Shown in pieces: positions 36,898-49,309 of a DNA stretch of 64,000 nucleotides. Source of the stretch: Apoderus coryli (taxonomy: Eukaryota; Arthropoda; Insecta; Coleoptera; Attelabidae). Every line of letters begins with the position of its first letter. The stretch's first letter is position 1. Under the pieces are notes generated by a model that worked only from the letters and a program-made list of their open reading frames with translations, did no database searches and was not told the origin of the DNA. A program made the translations under genes and the position numbers. Location: assembly GCA_911728435.2 (NCBI GenBank), contig OU452199.1:15944860-16008859 (forward strand), read 5' to 3'.

Positions 36898-37902
36898 GGA
36901 GCGGCACTCTGTAATATTAATTTTAAGGATAGAGATAGAGAATAAGCAAGCGATAAGGATCGCTATTACTTCATTATCGGTACTCTATAAGCGAATCCTT
37001 ATAGCCTCGGTAATAATTCGACAAGTTTCGTGTTTCTCAATCGGACAGAGAAAATACTACTAAGCGTCTAGAACACATAAGACAAATTTGCTTAAAGCCA
37101 TGAAAAAATACGATAAAAGAAGATATTCAATTGACATTAACCTCACATTTCCTTTGTTTACTTTACTTTGTATTTTGGGATTAATCTTAATAGATTGATA
37201 GTGTTTAGTAGTTCTTTATTTGGTTTTACAAAAAGCGTTGTATTATGTGATCGTTAAAAATGTTGCCACTGCAAAGATTTCTTGTAACAAAATCGAAAAT
37301 ATAGCAAGAATTGAAATGAAAATAGAGCTAGAAAAAGGATTTAGTCTACAACATGATGATAGGCGTTTTATTGAACTTTTTGTCTAAATAAAGACGTATG
37401 ATTTGTTTTATAGATACACTAATATTATTAAAATTCTCTATGCATACATAGCTAAGTAAGTATCGATCCCTAATTAATAATTTACAGTTTAAAGTGGTAG
37501 ATACTTAGGTTGCTACCATTGTTTACAAATTTTATCCCACTCAAAAATGATATTTGTTAAAATGTCTTAAATTAAATGCTTACCTTTATACCTTTTTCGC
37601 GATAAATGTTTATAATTATTGTAAGAAGTTTACCTGAAAATCATAATACAAACAACCATAACCTAACCTCTTTTAATTTTATTGTCATTGAATGAAGAAA
37701 GATAAAAAACTCATACATGCATTGAATAGACTGAGACAGAACGATCATAGAAACACCTTTCAAGTTGTCTCTATCATTCGCTTTTCTATCGCCCCTTCGC
37801 TCAAGTTCAGCTAGACACGGAAAATACCGAATCTGGTTACAGAGTACGAAATAGCGAAGCGAAGGGAATCTCTATCGCTATTTTGTTACAGAGTGCCGCT
37901 CC
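36898..37902. mobile_element. non-coding TIR element, 1005 bp
   Basis: Perfect 17-bp inverted ends GGAGCGGCACTCTGTAA (36898-36914) and TTACAGAGTGCCGCTCC (37886-37902). Next to both ends are further related segments with GATAGAGAT and AGCGAT-like words facing each other (left 36930-36965, right 37840-37882). A second TTACAGAGTAC lies inside the right arm at about 37838. There is no transposase frame. The flanks do not show a clear target-site duplication, so I cannot assign the superfamily. Confidence 0.75.
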
Positions 37903-37904
37903 TG

Positions 37905-40900
37905 TTATCCTCACTTTATGTCCTCACCTTTTTGCTTCACATTAGAGGTTCACGTATTTACAACTTTGTTACATCATGTCACAAACTTCTTTATGATATG
38001 CAGATGAAATGTGACTAGGAAAAAGGAAAAGATTACTTAAAGGAATATTTAAAAAGTGAATTAAAATTATCTTAGCATTTCCAACAAATTGTTCCAAAAC
38101 TATTCCAAATAGTGGACCTACTGAGGACGTTTTCTAATTAAACATATATTTGCGTTTTACCTCTTTGTGTAAACATAAACTTTACAATATTTGAAAATTT
38201 CATATTAAAAACAAAATTCCTATATGCAGTTATTAGATATATTTGTTCATTGTGATAAAGTCTTTCAATTTCCTTATTATGTCTGTTCTATTTCTGCCAG
38301 GATGATATAAAGCGTCATAGAGTATAATTTATGGCGTTATAGATTAGGTTTAAGAATATATTGTTTGCAAGTGCAATCAGTAATTGTAAAATATTAACAA
38401 TCTAAAACGATTGTTAACTTCTAACCAATTACCGTAAATTGTTATTACACTAATAACGAAATTGGTAGTTATTTCATTCTGCAATAAATATTTTTAAGTG
38501 TTCTATTTCTGTAGTTTCTAGCTAAACTTTTTAAAATTAAATGGTATTAATCATAGTATTTATTATATAGAAAAATGGCTAATGGAATTTACAAATTTTT
38601 ATTTATTATGTTGCTTGTACTGAATATTCTTAGTGTAGAGGAGTTGCTCCTTGCACACATAAATATATTTGTTCAAATTGAACATACACAATGCTTCAGC
38701 TAATTTTTTAATTGATTCTATGGTCTGAACAACTTTAAGTAATATTTGCTCAGAATTATTTTCCTGTCTTGATCTCAGCCATAACTAATGTCGTGACAAG
38801 AAAGAATATCTGCGATTTCTATTCTTTTAATTGCGTAAATCAGGTGTTTTCTCATTCTGAAAGCAATTTAGAGCTGTTATAATAATGATTTGGACTCTGA
38901 ATGCGTTGGCATACGGACTCTTAATTAATTTAATTGTTTATACATATATCGATAGTTTGTTGTTGTTTTTGTTGTTAGACAGACACGATGTCTAGGAGAA
39001 TTTAACATTTTAAGTACGAATTGTATTTGACGCGAATATTTTATAAGTATGTAAATTGTTAAAGAATAAAAACAAGTATTTGAAAAATACTTTTTACAAA
39101 CACATCAGGATTTGAGAATGTATAATTAATATAGAATTGCTGATTATGGAAATGGCATTTAAATTATTTGATTGGACGAGTTTCGTTTCATTGAAAATTA
39201 AGTAATAGTAATTGTAAGGAACTAAAGCTCTCTGTGTGCTTTGAATACCAATAAACTTAATTTATGTTTTTTTATTATTTATTATATCAAATGAACTGTG
39301 GTGTATTAACTGCGACAAGATCTCAGCAGTATTTTATTATATTAAAGTAAAACTGAAAATACATCTAGTCATTTGACACTTAAAGTTTAAGACATTTACA
39401 TACCCATCTAATAATTCCAACCAAATGCTATTAATTTCATTTTAGTACGAGTAATTTTAACCATTTTTCCAACTTTCTACCAATTAATTGGCACACCTTC
39501 GTAAACAACCTATAATACTAAATGTATAAATATTGAAAAAAATTAAAATTATTTAATGTATTTCGAAACTCCATTAAGACAACGTGTTTGAAAATCTGAA
39601 TTTATATCTACGCTGTATGGGTTTATTAATTATAATGTCCGACATGTTCTTACGATAGATAGGAAGATATTTTTAAACTTCTAAGTGGTTTCAATCACAA
39701 TTCTCAAGGATTTTATGTATCCAACATATGAATTAAGAGGAGAAAAAATGGATATTAACATCCCACACAGGAAATTGTTGTTTGTGTGCACCAATTATTT
39801 CAAAATTTAACACGATAATAGCCTGTTAAAATAATTAAATATTCCAATTATTTGCAGAGGCGTATTATACTGCTGGTGTCGAAATGGGTAATGTTTATAG
39901 ATCATTGTTACTAAATAATGTTTTAATACAAAATAATATTCTAATTAGATTATAATATATAGACATAAATTAGCGATTTTATTATTCAGTTTTGCCGACA
40001 GGTTTCTATAGTCAGTGAAGTACGGCCTAAATTAAACTTTTAAACCGGAAACCTACAAACAGGGGACACTAATTCTGCATCAGGGTATGACAAAATGTGT
40101 AAGGATTGAGTTGTGATGGCAACAGAATTGAAAATATAGAGTGGAAGCAAAGAAAATATAATTTGCTCAACAGCCAAATTGGGGTTTTGAAAAGTTTTGT
40201 TAAAAACCAAATTTTTCTAAGTAAGATTTTTTTTTATTATATTTGGAGTAGAATAGCTACTTAAAGATATTTTTCTAACTCGAATTTTGTCAAATAATAT
40301 GCAATTTATTTTAGTCTAATGAAGGCCATTTATTATTATTATTATTATATATTTAATTTATATTCGTTTTAATGGAAAATAAGATAATTTTAATACAAAT
40401 TTCCTTGGTGTAGTATAATATTTTAGTAGTAATACAAAATAATTGATAATACATTGGCAATAATTAAAAGCGTCATTTTGACATATTTATTAGACGAAGT
40501 ACGAATAGTATTTAATACGATTATTTTATGAGAAAATTAGTACCTAAAGAATAAAAACGTTTTATTCAAAATAAGTTAGAATTTCTGTACTGGCTCTTGA
40601 TTTATCAGCTATGAGGGCTAGACCGTCTTGCCAACATGGCATTGAGTAGATATATGCCTTTACAACTGCTATAAAGGACACAGAAAATTCAGTTTTATAA
40701 TATTTTTCTACACCGTTGCAATAATATTTACAATTGCACTACCAATTTCATGATTTGTAAAATTGTAAATCAATTTCGAGAGGTTATAACTTTGAACCTT
40801 CAGCGGTATGGTGGAAAATTGTAAAATTTCCACGGCCAATTTTTAGTAGGATCCTTAAAAATAATAATAAAAATGCTAAGGCAGGTCCATTTTGAGCAAA

Positions 40901-41400
40901 CAACTTTTTTTTATAAAGGAAAATGAAGTGCATAAATATTTAGCCAAATTTAATAAAAGTTTGGCTGAAGACAATTTATTACATTTTTCTTATAAACTTA
41001 TATATTGCAATTTTGGCATGTTTAATTGTTGGTAAGTTTTACCTACATTTTTTACATATTAACTATATAAATTACATTACGTTAAAAATGTTGCTATATC
41101 CATTTTCTAACTTTTTTCGAATCTAATGTAAAAGTTGGCCTGAATCAGAAAAGGAAATTTCTTTTCACAATTTTTCAACTCATTTCTCTTTTTCATGGTT
41201 TGTGTATGTATAGTTTTGAGTGTTTTTCACACTTTTATAACGAAATTTGTTTGTATTTTTTCCTACTTATGTAATTATTCGTAATGTAATACTAAAGTTC
41301 GTTCGTTTTATAAGTATACTTGGGCTCTGCGTCCTCTTTGCAAAGACGAACTTTTTAACACTTGATACGTGTAAAATCCTTCTGCGTTGCTTCACTGACA
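37905..41400. other. intron 1, AT-rich, nothing recognised
   Basis: No supportable gene, repeat or element except an ATT microsatellite near 40331-40348. Confidence 0.5.
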
Positions 41401-41429
41401 TTTTTGTAATTCCTGTTAATTTTTCATTG

Positions 41430-41515
41430 TAGGCTGATGATGGTTTAGGCCGAAACTAGCCCCCAATACCACTATGTGTTAGTGTTTTCTGTTTCGATTA
41501 ATAAATATTTTGTGC
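41430..41515 (+). repeat. possible retroelement 3'-tail motif
   Basis: GCTGATGATGGTTTAGGCCGAAAC followed by TAATAAATATTTTG resembles the 3' tail of arthropod retroelements, and a similar motif occurs at about 31.69 kb. No coding part precedes it. Confidence 0.3.
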
Positions 41516-41574
41516 AGAAGACTTTAACGTGTTGCCACTCCACTTTGAAATATGAATAATATTTATCAATTGAC

Positions 41575-41915
41575 AAAAAGGTTACTTAACATTTCACGAT
41601 AGCGAATACGGTTAATGCTTGACCAACTGCATTTTCGAAGAAAAATGGGCCGATGATGCTTCCCGCCCAAAATGCACACAAACATTTTGTTAAAATTCGA
41701 TGCATAGTGGTTGTGGACACACCGATTTTTTGAGCTCTATGCCTATTTGATGTGGTAGGGCTTTCGAGAAATTTTCAGTTGAGCGACCACGACGAACGCG
41801 TGTTGTTTCTGTTTCCAATATCATTAACAGTCCCATTTTGCTCAAACTGTTTCGGTTGGCTCATAATTGTACGAATTTTGAGAACTATGTTTGCAAAACT
41901 TTCACCACTTTTCTA
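41575..41915 (-). pseudogene. Tc1/mariner-type transposase relic, internally deleted
   Basis: On the minus strand a start-like MSQPKQFEQNG near 41863 is followed by frameshifted pieces: ETETRVRRGRSTENISKAL (the GRS/GRP-type linker), HRAQKIGVSTTTMHRIL (second helix-turn-helix), then directly AGSIIGPFFFENAVGQAL and NRIRYREML from the middle of the catalytic domain. The first catalytic Asp region has been deleted and the rest of the gene is gone. The IIGPFFFENAVG motif matches the DD37-41D mariner relatives (compare GVIGPYFFESEAG in the copy at 15.4-16.4 kb). Confidence 0.75.
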
Positions 41916-41939
41916 ACTATGTTATTGGGACATACTTTA

Positions 41940-43655
41940 TATATGGGTAGTAGATAGGTACCTAAGAAATAGTAAAGTATTAATTATATAGAAAGCAATT
42001 AAAGATTATAGTGCATTTTGTTTAGTCTAACTTTATTTTTTACTAATTCATGCCAAATTTAAACTTCGTATAGTATAAAGAAAGTTATACAATTAATGCA
42101 ATATTCTAATACCCACTCGTTCTTTTATATTCGAGGAAATTTAATATTTTGTGATGCGTCTATGCTGGCTGTTGTATCCAGGTGTCACCAGTTTGGTCAA
42201 TTATAGCAGAAATATACTGCTCTCTTCCTGACCTTTGCAAAAATATTGTTTATTCGTGATTGTCAAGGATAGTAGGTTTTAGCTGTGGCGAATTATTTAC
42301 ATAATAATCAATTTAATTTCTTATATTAATCGATTTCTAAACTCAGCCATTAAGTCTGTTCAAATAAGCATTCATTTTCATCGCAGCAGGAATTTCCGAT
42401 TGATAGTTTGCAAATACAGAATTGAATGAAAGTTTTAATAAATTTGTTTATAATATATTATGAATAAAATATTATCAGTGGTTAGAAATAGATATTCCTA
42501 TTGATGTATGTTTTTATTTGCTACCGACGACGTTCTGCGACTGCCATTCTGCTATCATAAAATATGTTCATTAAGCATTCCATATCTTATATTTTTTTAA
42601 TCGCAAAAAACACAAGGAGGCCCTATATAATATTTTAAAATTCGCTTCAGTCTGCGTAGATAGTATTTTTTGTACTGCTTTTAAAGTAATCTTTATAATG
42701 TCATATTACCGAAAAAATTTGGTCTGCATACTTCTATTTGGCGATCAAAAGAAAGCAGCACACCATTTTCCGCTCAGTTCACGATTACCTAATATATTGA
42801 AGTATTTATTGTTGCTACGTGTGAGGCAGGTTTGTTATCGTGTTGGGGTGCATAAAACTTTTACGAAGTGTATATGGTGCTTGTGCTAAGTTAGGGTTAC
42901 TTTTTTTTTATTGTTTTACGAATGAAAGCATTTTTACGCCAAACAGGGAGAAGAATTCAATGCGGTAATGGTTACGGTACGGACAGGCAATAAAGAATTA
43001 TGATATATAATACATTTAGTTAGAACTAAATTTTTAGAGTTTAAGTTACGACTGAACATTCGACGTTAAATTTATTTTTATCAATTTGTAAGATATTTAT
43101 TGAACTTGTATGTGTAGAATATTATAATACAATGGAGCATGCAAGTAAAATTTTAACATAAATTTAAGTGCAGATTTTTATCGCCTTCTTGTTTGCAAAG
43201 AGGTTTACGTGTGGTCTTTTTAAGTTCATGCATAATTGAGGATAGCTACCCGTACTTGGATGCAATATTCTTCTCATATTTATCTCTAGATACTTATAAA
43301 ACTGGCTTAATCAGTTCAGTCACTTGATAGTTTTTGCAACCTCAAAAAAGTGATGCGCTGCTAGAAAACTAGGAAAACACTGCGAAAAAAATGAGCCTTT
43401 TTCGATATTTTACCAATAACTAGAAAAATATACTGTTTGAAAAAAAAAAAAGGGTTAGAATACAGAAATAAAGTACAATATATTGTCTACAAATTAAGTC
43501 TCTTGCATTTTTTTATTTAGATAAACGGTTAGCCGCAAGGGACCGTAGAAATTCGATCAAATTTCTATAGTTGACTAAAAAACAGCACAGAACGACAGAA
43601 CTTGTTCGCTAATAAATTTGCGTTTATTTGTATAGTGACATTTGACCAGCCACTA
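41940..43655. other. intron 1, nothing recognised
   Basis: No gene or transposon could be supported in this stretch. Confidence 0.45.
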
Positions 43656-43656
43656 T

Positions 43657-44342
43657 ATTTTAAGGTCTCCGCCCACTACACCGGGCCATAGTATGACAGT
43701 AACCGTATTCTTTAAGGTGGACTTCCCTCCGAGCGACTGTAGCTGGCGATAGTCGTGCATGACACGCGACCAAACCGGTGTACATTCGCATTGTAGTCGC
43801 ACATTCTCACCGTTTGAAACAAGTTAACGTATTGTTTTAGTTCTTTAGTTTATGAACGCGAAAGCGTGTACATACGAAAAAAAAAATGGGAGACGAGGCA
43901 CTCATAGAATGTGTTCAAATTTTTGTATAATTTAAAGCATCCAAAATACATAGGTGCCTATTAAATGTCCAAAACTCTCCCTCAATTTTTCGCTTTCTTA
44001 AAGAATCATAAATCCAGTAACGTCTGACAGCATTTTTTCGTCTTCCCTCTTCCTCCTCGTCTAAAATTATGGCAATCATTGCTAATGCCCTTACAGACAA
44101 TTTGCCAATAGCCATCGTGTATTTATAAAATAAATATAAGTATTTTTTGCGAAAACCTGTTCTTAACAAAAGTTTTAAGTAGAAGCTAGTCTTCCCGACG
44201 CTAACGTCGAAAAGTAATAAAAAAAATAGTAGTTGCTACAACCGCACAACGTGAACTTATGGGTAGGATCCGGTCATCAAAGGCGTTAGAACGGGCACAG
44301 AACGGTGTTGATCATTCTAGTGGGCGTTAGCAGAGTTCGCAG
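43657..44342 (-). mobile_element. probable PIF/Harbinger element remnant
   Basis: The left end GGTCTCCGCCCACTACACCG (about 43662) and the right end, which in reverse complement reads CTCTGCTAACGCCCACTAGA, share CGCCCACTA in inverted orientation. They surround a transposase fragment. The left flank is TTAA, compatible with the TTA/TAA target preference of Harbinger. The inverted ends are imperfect and short, so the limits are tentative. Confidence 0.4.
43915..44169 (-). pseudogene. Harbinger-like transposase N-terminal fragment
   Basis: The minus-strand frame contains EEEEGRRKNAVRRYWIYDSL then RKRKIEGEFWTFNRHLCILD. The pattern 'R.YW...L..R...GEF..L...L' is the conserved N-terminal segment of PIF/Harbinger transposases. 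It ends before the DDE nuclease domain. It is a different fragment from the one at 9.9 kb, which covers the next conserved segment. Confidence 0.6.
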
Positions 44343-44344
44343 GC

Positions 44345-46900
44345 ACAAAATGTAATTGCAACTCGTAAGGGAGATTCTTGTAAGTATTATCATAAGGGCA
44401 TGGGCGAAAAAAATCGAAAAACACGTTGCTAAGTAATATTTTAACAAGAAGCATGAGTGCTGGCGGCATTTGCACGAATGGATTTTGTTAAAAAAATATT
44501 AATTTGCATTGTTTTTTCCATTTTTTTCGGAAAAATTAGATGCCCTTATGATATTTGACAAGACAGGGATTTGAGATGGTGTTATGTTACCTATTTAATT
44601 TTCTGAGCGTCCCACTCTAAATATCTAACAATTAAAGTTATCATATTTTTAGTAACAAGTTGAAATTTGTAAACAAGAAGTACGTTTCTCGATTTCATAA
44701 GTCAACTGTTTTTTTTTTAATGGCAGACAAAATGAAATTTTATTTTACAAAACAAAAAATGTAATACCTAATCAGACATAACACTTCCAACGAAATTACA
44801 GACAGACTGTACTTTCCATTTTATTATTATAATTATTCTCTTTTCTCCTATATTGGAACTAATGTAATGAGAGGCTTACGAATTTCTTTTTGGACAAAGG
44901 ATCCTGTAATTAACATTTCTTTCATTTCAAAAAGCGAGCATTCATTTATTAACCTTAATTGGGTCGTTATTCGCCCAAAGGGACATGATCATCAATATAT
45001 CGATTTTAAATTTCAATATAAAAGAACCTTATGTACTGTATCTTTTCGGAACATATTATATGAGAGTAATATAAATCTGAACATATGAATTTCCTTGATG
45101 ATGTTTTAGGTGATTTTCAATATTTTAATAATTTAAAACAGTACCTACAGAGGCAATAAATTACTTTGCTGATTCATATAATTATAATCAATAGTTTTTG
45201 TTAAGATATTTCATTAGATCGTGGATGGTAAACTATCATTTGTTGGACTTAAAAGTCGCTCTCAAAATGACAGTTTATTGGCCCGCAGGTTATAATAAAA
45301 TCTGTCTAAAACATTTCTGAGCATGTCGTTCGTACTTTGACCTGCTTCCTTTGATATGATGTGTAATTATTTTTGAAATGTCTCTAAAAAAAGAAATCTA
45401 TTCAGAAAAGTTAAATCTAAATAATAGCGCACTTGTTGATATTAGTGCCAAAGTTTAGGCCATCCAAATGTCCAATCATAATTATCAATCTTGACGATGG
45501 TTATCAATCTGACAACAGATGTTTATTAATACAAAAATAGTCTAATTTTGTTTAAATAAAAAATTACATGAATTTTCATTTAAAACAAAAGGTGTTTCTA
45601 AAAAATTTACAATATTTTTATGAAAGTAATATATAATTTTTTGAAATAGATTTATACAATAAGTGTCGAGCGACTATAATAAGAAATATATTTTTTTTGT
45701 ATAAAAAGAAAAGCTGATTACGCCTAACAAGTTTGTCAGCAGCTTTTACTTGGCATCTTTCGTGGAATAAAATATTACCGCTTTACGCCAAACAATAATT
45801 TGAAGAAGGTCTTAAAAAGAACATTCAATTTTGATCTTTAATATATGTAGACAATAGGTTTTTAAATATTTATAATAAATAGAGAAATGTAATTAAAGTC
45901 GGTATTTAGTGTAGTTTTATATATTTTTAACAATTATGCTTTTTAGCACTAGTGCTTAAAATTGTGGTTTTTAGCACTAAGTGCTAAAATGAATATCATT
46001 TCGAAACTCAAATAACAATCGAAATGTCGCTGTTATAAAACGCCAGTAGAAAAACATTTTTGTGTTTCGACATACCACCACAACTACAATGCATTTACTA
46101 TTCTAATGATTAAAATATTGTGGGTCGAATTTCCGATATAGCTCAATACTCAATGGAAAATTATATGCTTTCGTAGTCATTCGAAACCGGATGTTCACCA
46201 TTATTGCAAGCGAAACGTATATCATATTTTCCGTAAAAGCATACAATTTCAGTTACAGACAATACAATTTTGAAGAAGAGGCAGATAAATTTATCGCGAA
46301 TTATTTTTTACGTCAATTAGATATGAAATGTGTTTTCGCGAAAGTCATGAAGTACTTACATGATACGAGTAGGTAATTAATATTACAAATTATTATTAAA
46401 TTATATTAAATATGAATTGTATATTACCTACTATAGCAAATTTTTGTTATAATAAAAACAAAAACAAGCTGCCTATAAATTTAAAAGCATAGTGAAGGGT
46501 TTAGGTCGACCTTGGGTAGGATTGTTTTTGTTTATATATGAGAAATTTTTGTTCCCACTTCTTGTTAAATTGATATGTAAAATGTGCGTTACACATCCTT
46601 GGTGTAGTTTAACTAATCGTTTTCCGTTTCTGTTGTGGTAGGATACCCGAGCGGCATATACGTAATCTGCATAAGTACCAGAGTCAATCAAACCATACAA
46701 GTCGTACAGACCTGAACTCAATAAACTTGGTTGGTATCTGTAAAATATAATAGGAAAATAATGAAACAAAAATAACGCATGGAACGAAACATATCCAGTA
46801 CTATAAGGGTTGTCCCAAAACTATCAACTATACGCTGCACTTTGCAAATTGTTTGAAATATATTCACTCAATGATGATAATCGATGAATAGAACCTTTGG
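44345..46900. other. intron 1, no recognised gene; two small palindromes at 45.95 kb
   Basis: Open frames at 44867-45088 (+), 46191-46376 (+) and 46473-46769 (-) show no domain that I know. At 45941-45989 two near-copies of a TTTTAGCACT..AGTGCT.AAAA palindrome stand 28 bases apart. Confidence 0.45.
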
Positions 46901-46904
46901 CATA

Positions 46905-47280
46905 GCGTAATATTGAAAAACACGTATTACTATTTCACCAAAGCACTTTTATGAATCTCGATGCGTTTTTCTCCAACACTGTTAGAATTCTCCTCAGGAG
47001 ATTTAGGAAAGTGTTTTGATGAAGTGGTAAAACCACTATTAAAATAATAAACAATTACTTCACCTCGTGTCGGCACGTCTGATGTAGGTGGGTTCAAAGC
47101 AATTCGCCGCGGTTATAGTTATAGTATAGTATCTTATATAGTATATATAGATATAGTATAATATAGTAGGGGGCCAGAAATGAGCTGGGAATGCGACGAG
47201 TCGATGCCGTTTTCATCGTCTAGTGACGCTTCTTGTCTATAGTTAATATTCGATGGTAAAACGTGTTTTTCACTATTACT
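46905..47280 (-). mobile_element. TIR element containing repeat R1 copy C
   Basis: Inverted ends GTAATATTGAAAAACACGT (left, 46908) and ACGTGTTTTTCACTATTAC (right, ending about 47280) enclose R1 in minus orientation. R1 here runs 47050-47257 and has all landmarks: TCGAATATTAACTATAGACA, GACGAGTCGATGCCGTTTTC (as read on +), a central TATAGTATAGTATC run and CGTGTCGGCACGTCTGATGT (as read on +). The ends match those of the small palindrome at 49073-49135. R1 may therefore be the inner part of this TIR family. Confidence 0.6.
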
Positions 47281-47284
47281 AGGT

Positions 47285-49060
47285 AGTATAGTAAACTTCG
47301 CATTAACTTGCTGCGATCGTCTCTATGTCGTTGAGCGGGCATCCCTTTAGCGGAATTTTGAATTTGATAATTGGAAATTCAATTCTAGTCAACTCTGAAT
47401 ATACATATTAACATTAGTTACACGATTAACATTCCTGGATATTCACGCTACTATCGCGATACTGAGGATGGCCCAGGCATGACGCATTGTTTTCAAAAGC
47501 GTCATAAAAGAAGTTTATTAGAGGTATCTTACGGCGGCGTTCGAACTGGTACGTATTATCTTTATTTTGAGATAAATAACGAATGCAGTTACCATATCAT
47601 CAATTTCTGTTATGCCATACGGGTCAGCGCCTCCATAATAAGACACCACACGATCTCGAAATATTTTTTTTCTCTTATGAACATGCATATAGGTAGGTAC
47701 ATATAAAGTTAACATAGTCACCTACTTTACACGAAATATACGGAGTATTTAATGAATATATATTGTTTAAACGTGATTACTAATTTACATTGACGACCGG
47801 CAGTATCAAACAGTTAATGCATTATTATTGACAAGCATGAAGTGGTGTTTATCGTGTACGGACCTATAGAAATGTACGCACATGATTAATGGTCCGAATG
47901 TTGTTTCGAGGGGTGATTCATTAACGCATATTGTATTCAATTTTAGTTGTTACAGTATATCCAGGTTTTATTGGAAAACTGTGAATATAAGCTCGTCTGT
48001 GCATGCCACAACTGCTGATTAGCCCAGACAGGACATAATACACATAAACGAAAATTTGTTTATATTCAATAGTTATCTACATTACAAGAGTCCTCACCTG
48101 TTATATTTTAGCTAAATATTTTTTAATTTAAAATTTATTGTTATTAGAGGTATCTATATATTTATTGTTTTAAATATAAAAATAATCTCGCAAACATGTT
48201 TTCAGTGTAAAACATGTGATGATCTGCTTCTTTAGGAAAAAAATCACTAAACATCGCAAAGTACGAATTAGTGTACACCGTTTTCCGTTGCCAGTATGCG
48301 TACGAAATCTAGAATAAAGTTAAAAAAAATAAGGCGGCCAAGTTGAAAATGGATTAGGTTATAGCTAAATAATTTTTTCACAAAGTTTGTATACAAATAA
48401 TGTTTACATTCGATGTTTAAAACTAAAATATCAATTTTGTAATGGCTGCTTAAGATTTTGTTAATGCCACTGAAGATGGAATTATGAATCCAAAACATGT
48501 CTGGCAATCTATGATTTGAATATATCTATGTAAGTATAAAGATATTTCGTGGAGCAGACGTCTTTAATTGATGAATATAACCCGCTCCTCGTCGATATGG
48601 ATTACTTCAGAAAATGTTATTATTATTTATTTATCGTCAACAGACTTGAGCCCAATTACAAGACAAGAATAGAAACATAACAAAATTCGCCGCATACATT
48701 AAAGTGATAGGTTTCCAAACATAATTTATAAATTAATTGACCTTAAAAATTCATTTACATTATATTAATTAGGTATACTAAAGTTAATTAATTAATTAAA
48801 AATTAATATCCCTCGTTTTCAAAATAATTCTACTATTAGTCACCTTAGCACCACAATATAGGAGAGAAAGATAAGTACAGGGGAGTATAAAACTAGTTGA
48901 AAGCAGTGCTTGTGAGGTTGTCAGTGGTATGAATTAAAATATCGTTATAATAGGCTGTGGTACGCAGTTAGCGGTTTATTTTATATTAAAAATCTTTTAT
49001 CTATGGAATGATGCTAGTTTTCGTTCGTCGAAATCGATCTTCAAATCATTGTTAAACTGG
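47285..49060. other. intron 1; possible minus-strand LINE tail at 48.6 kb
   Basis: Around 48617-48675, read on the minus strand, TTGTCTTGTAATTGGGCTCA followed by TGTTGACGATAAATAAATAA resembles the 3' end of the LINE at 9.76-9.83 kb (CTTGTAATTGGG ... TAAATAAATAAAT). No coding part is attached. The rest has no recognised feature. Confidence 0.4.
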
Positions 49061-49072
49061 CGTAATGCAATA

Positions 49073-49135
49073 TTGAAAAACACGTTTTACCACTTCGCCA
49101 AATACTTTGTGGTAAAACGTGTTTTTCAATATGAG
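49073..49135. repeat. perfect 24-bp inverted repeat, 15-base loop
   Basis: ATATTGAAAAACACGTTTTACCAC is followed after TTCGCCAAATACTTT by its exact reverse complement. The arm is the same sequence type as the ends of the element at 46905-47280, so this looks like a minimal internally deleted copy, essentially two ends joined. Confidence 0.85.
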
Positions 49136-49309
49136 CCTATTTGTAATCTCACAAAAACTTTTATGTATTTGATCAATATAGGGTATATAGTGGGATGAGC
49201 AGTCTTTCTGCATATGGCTTCAAGAAAATAATATATTTACATTAGATATATTATTGCGAGAACTGCCTTTTTAGTTGTGCATATACTGAGAGATCACCTT
49301 AGATTTAGA

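Noticed and set aside
44867..45088. 73-codon + strand frame (RGLRISFWTKDPVINI...).
   Set aside because: No known domain and no flanking transposon ends; possible chance or very old relic.
46473..46769. 98-codon minus-strand frame with a fairly complex middle part (KRLVKLHQGCVTHILHIN).
   Set aside because: It looks more protein-like than its neighbours but I know no family that matches, and no splice context supports an exon. A protein search would decide.
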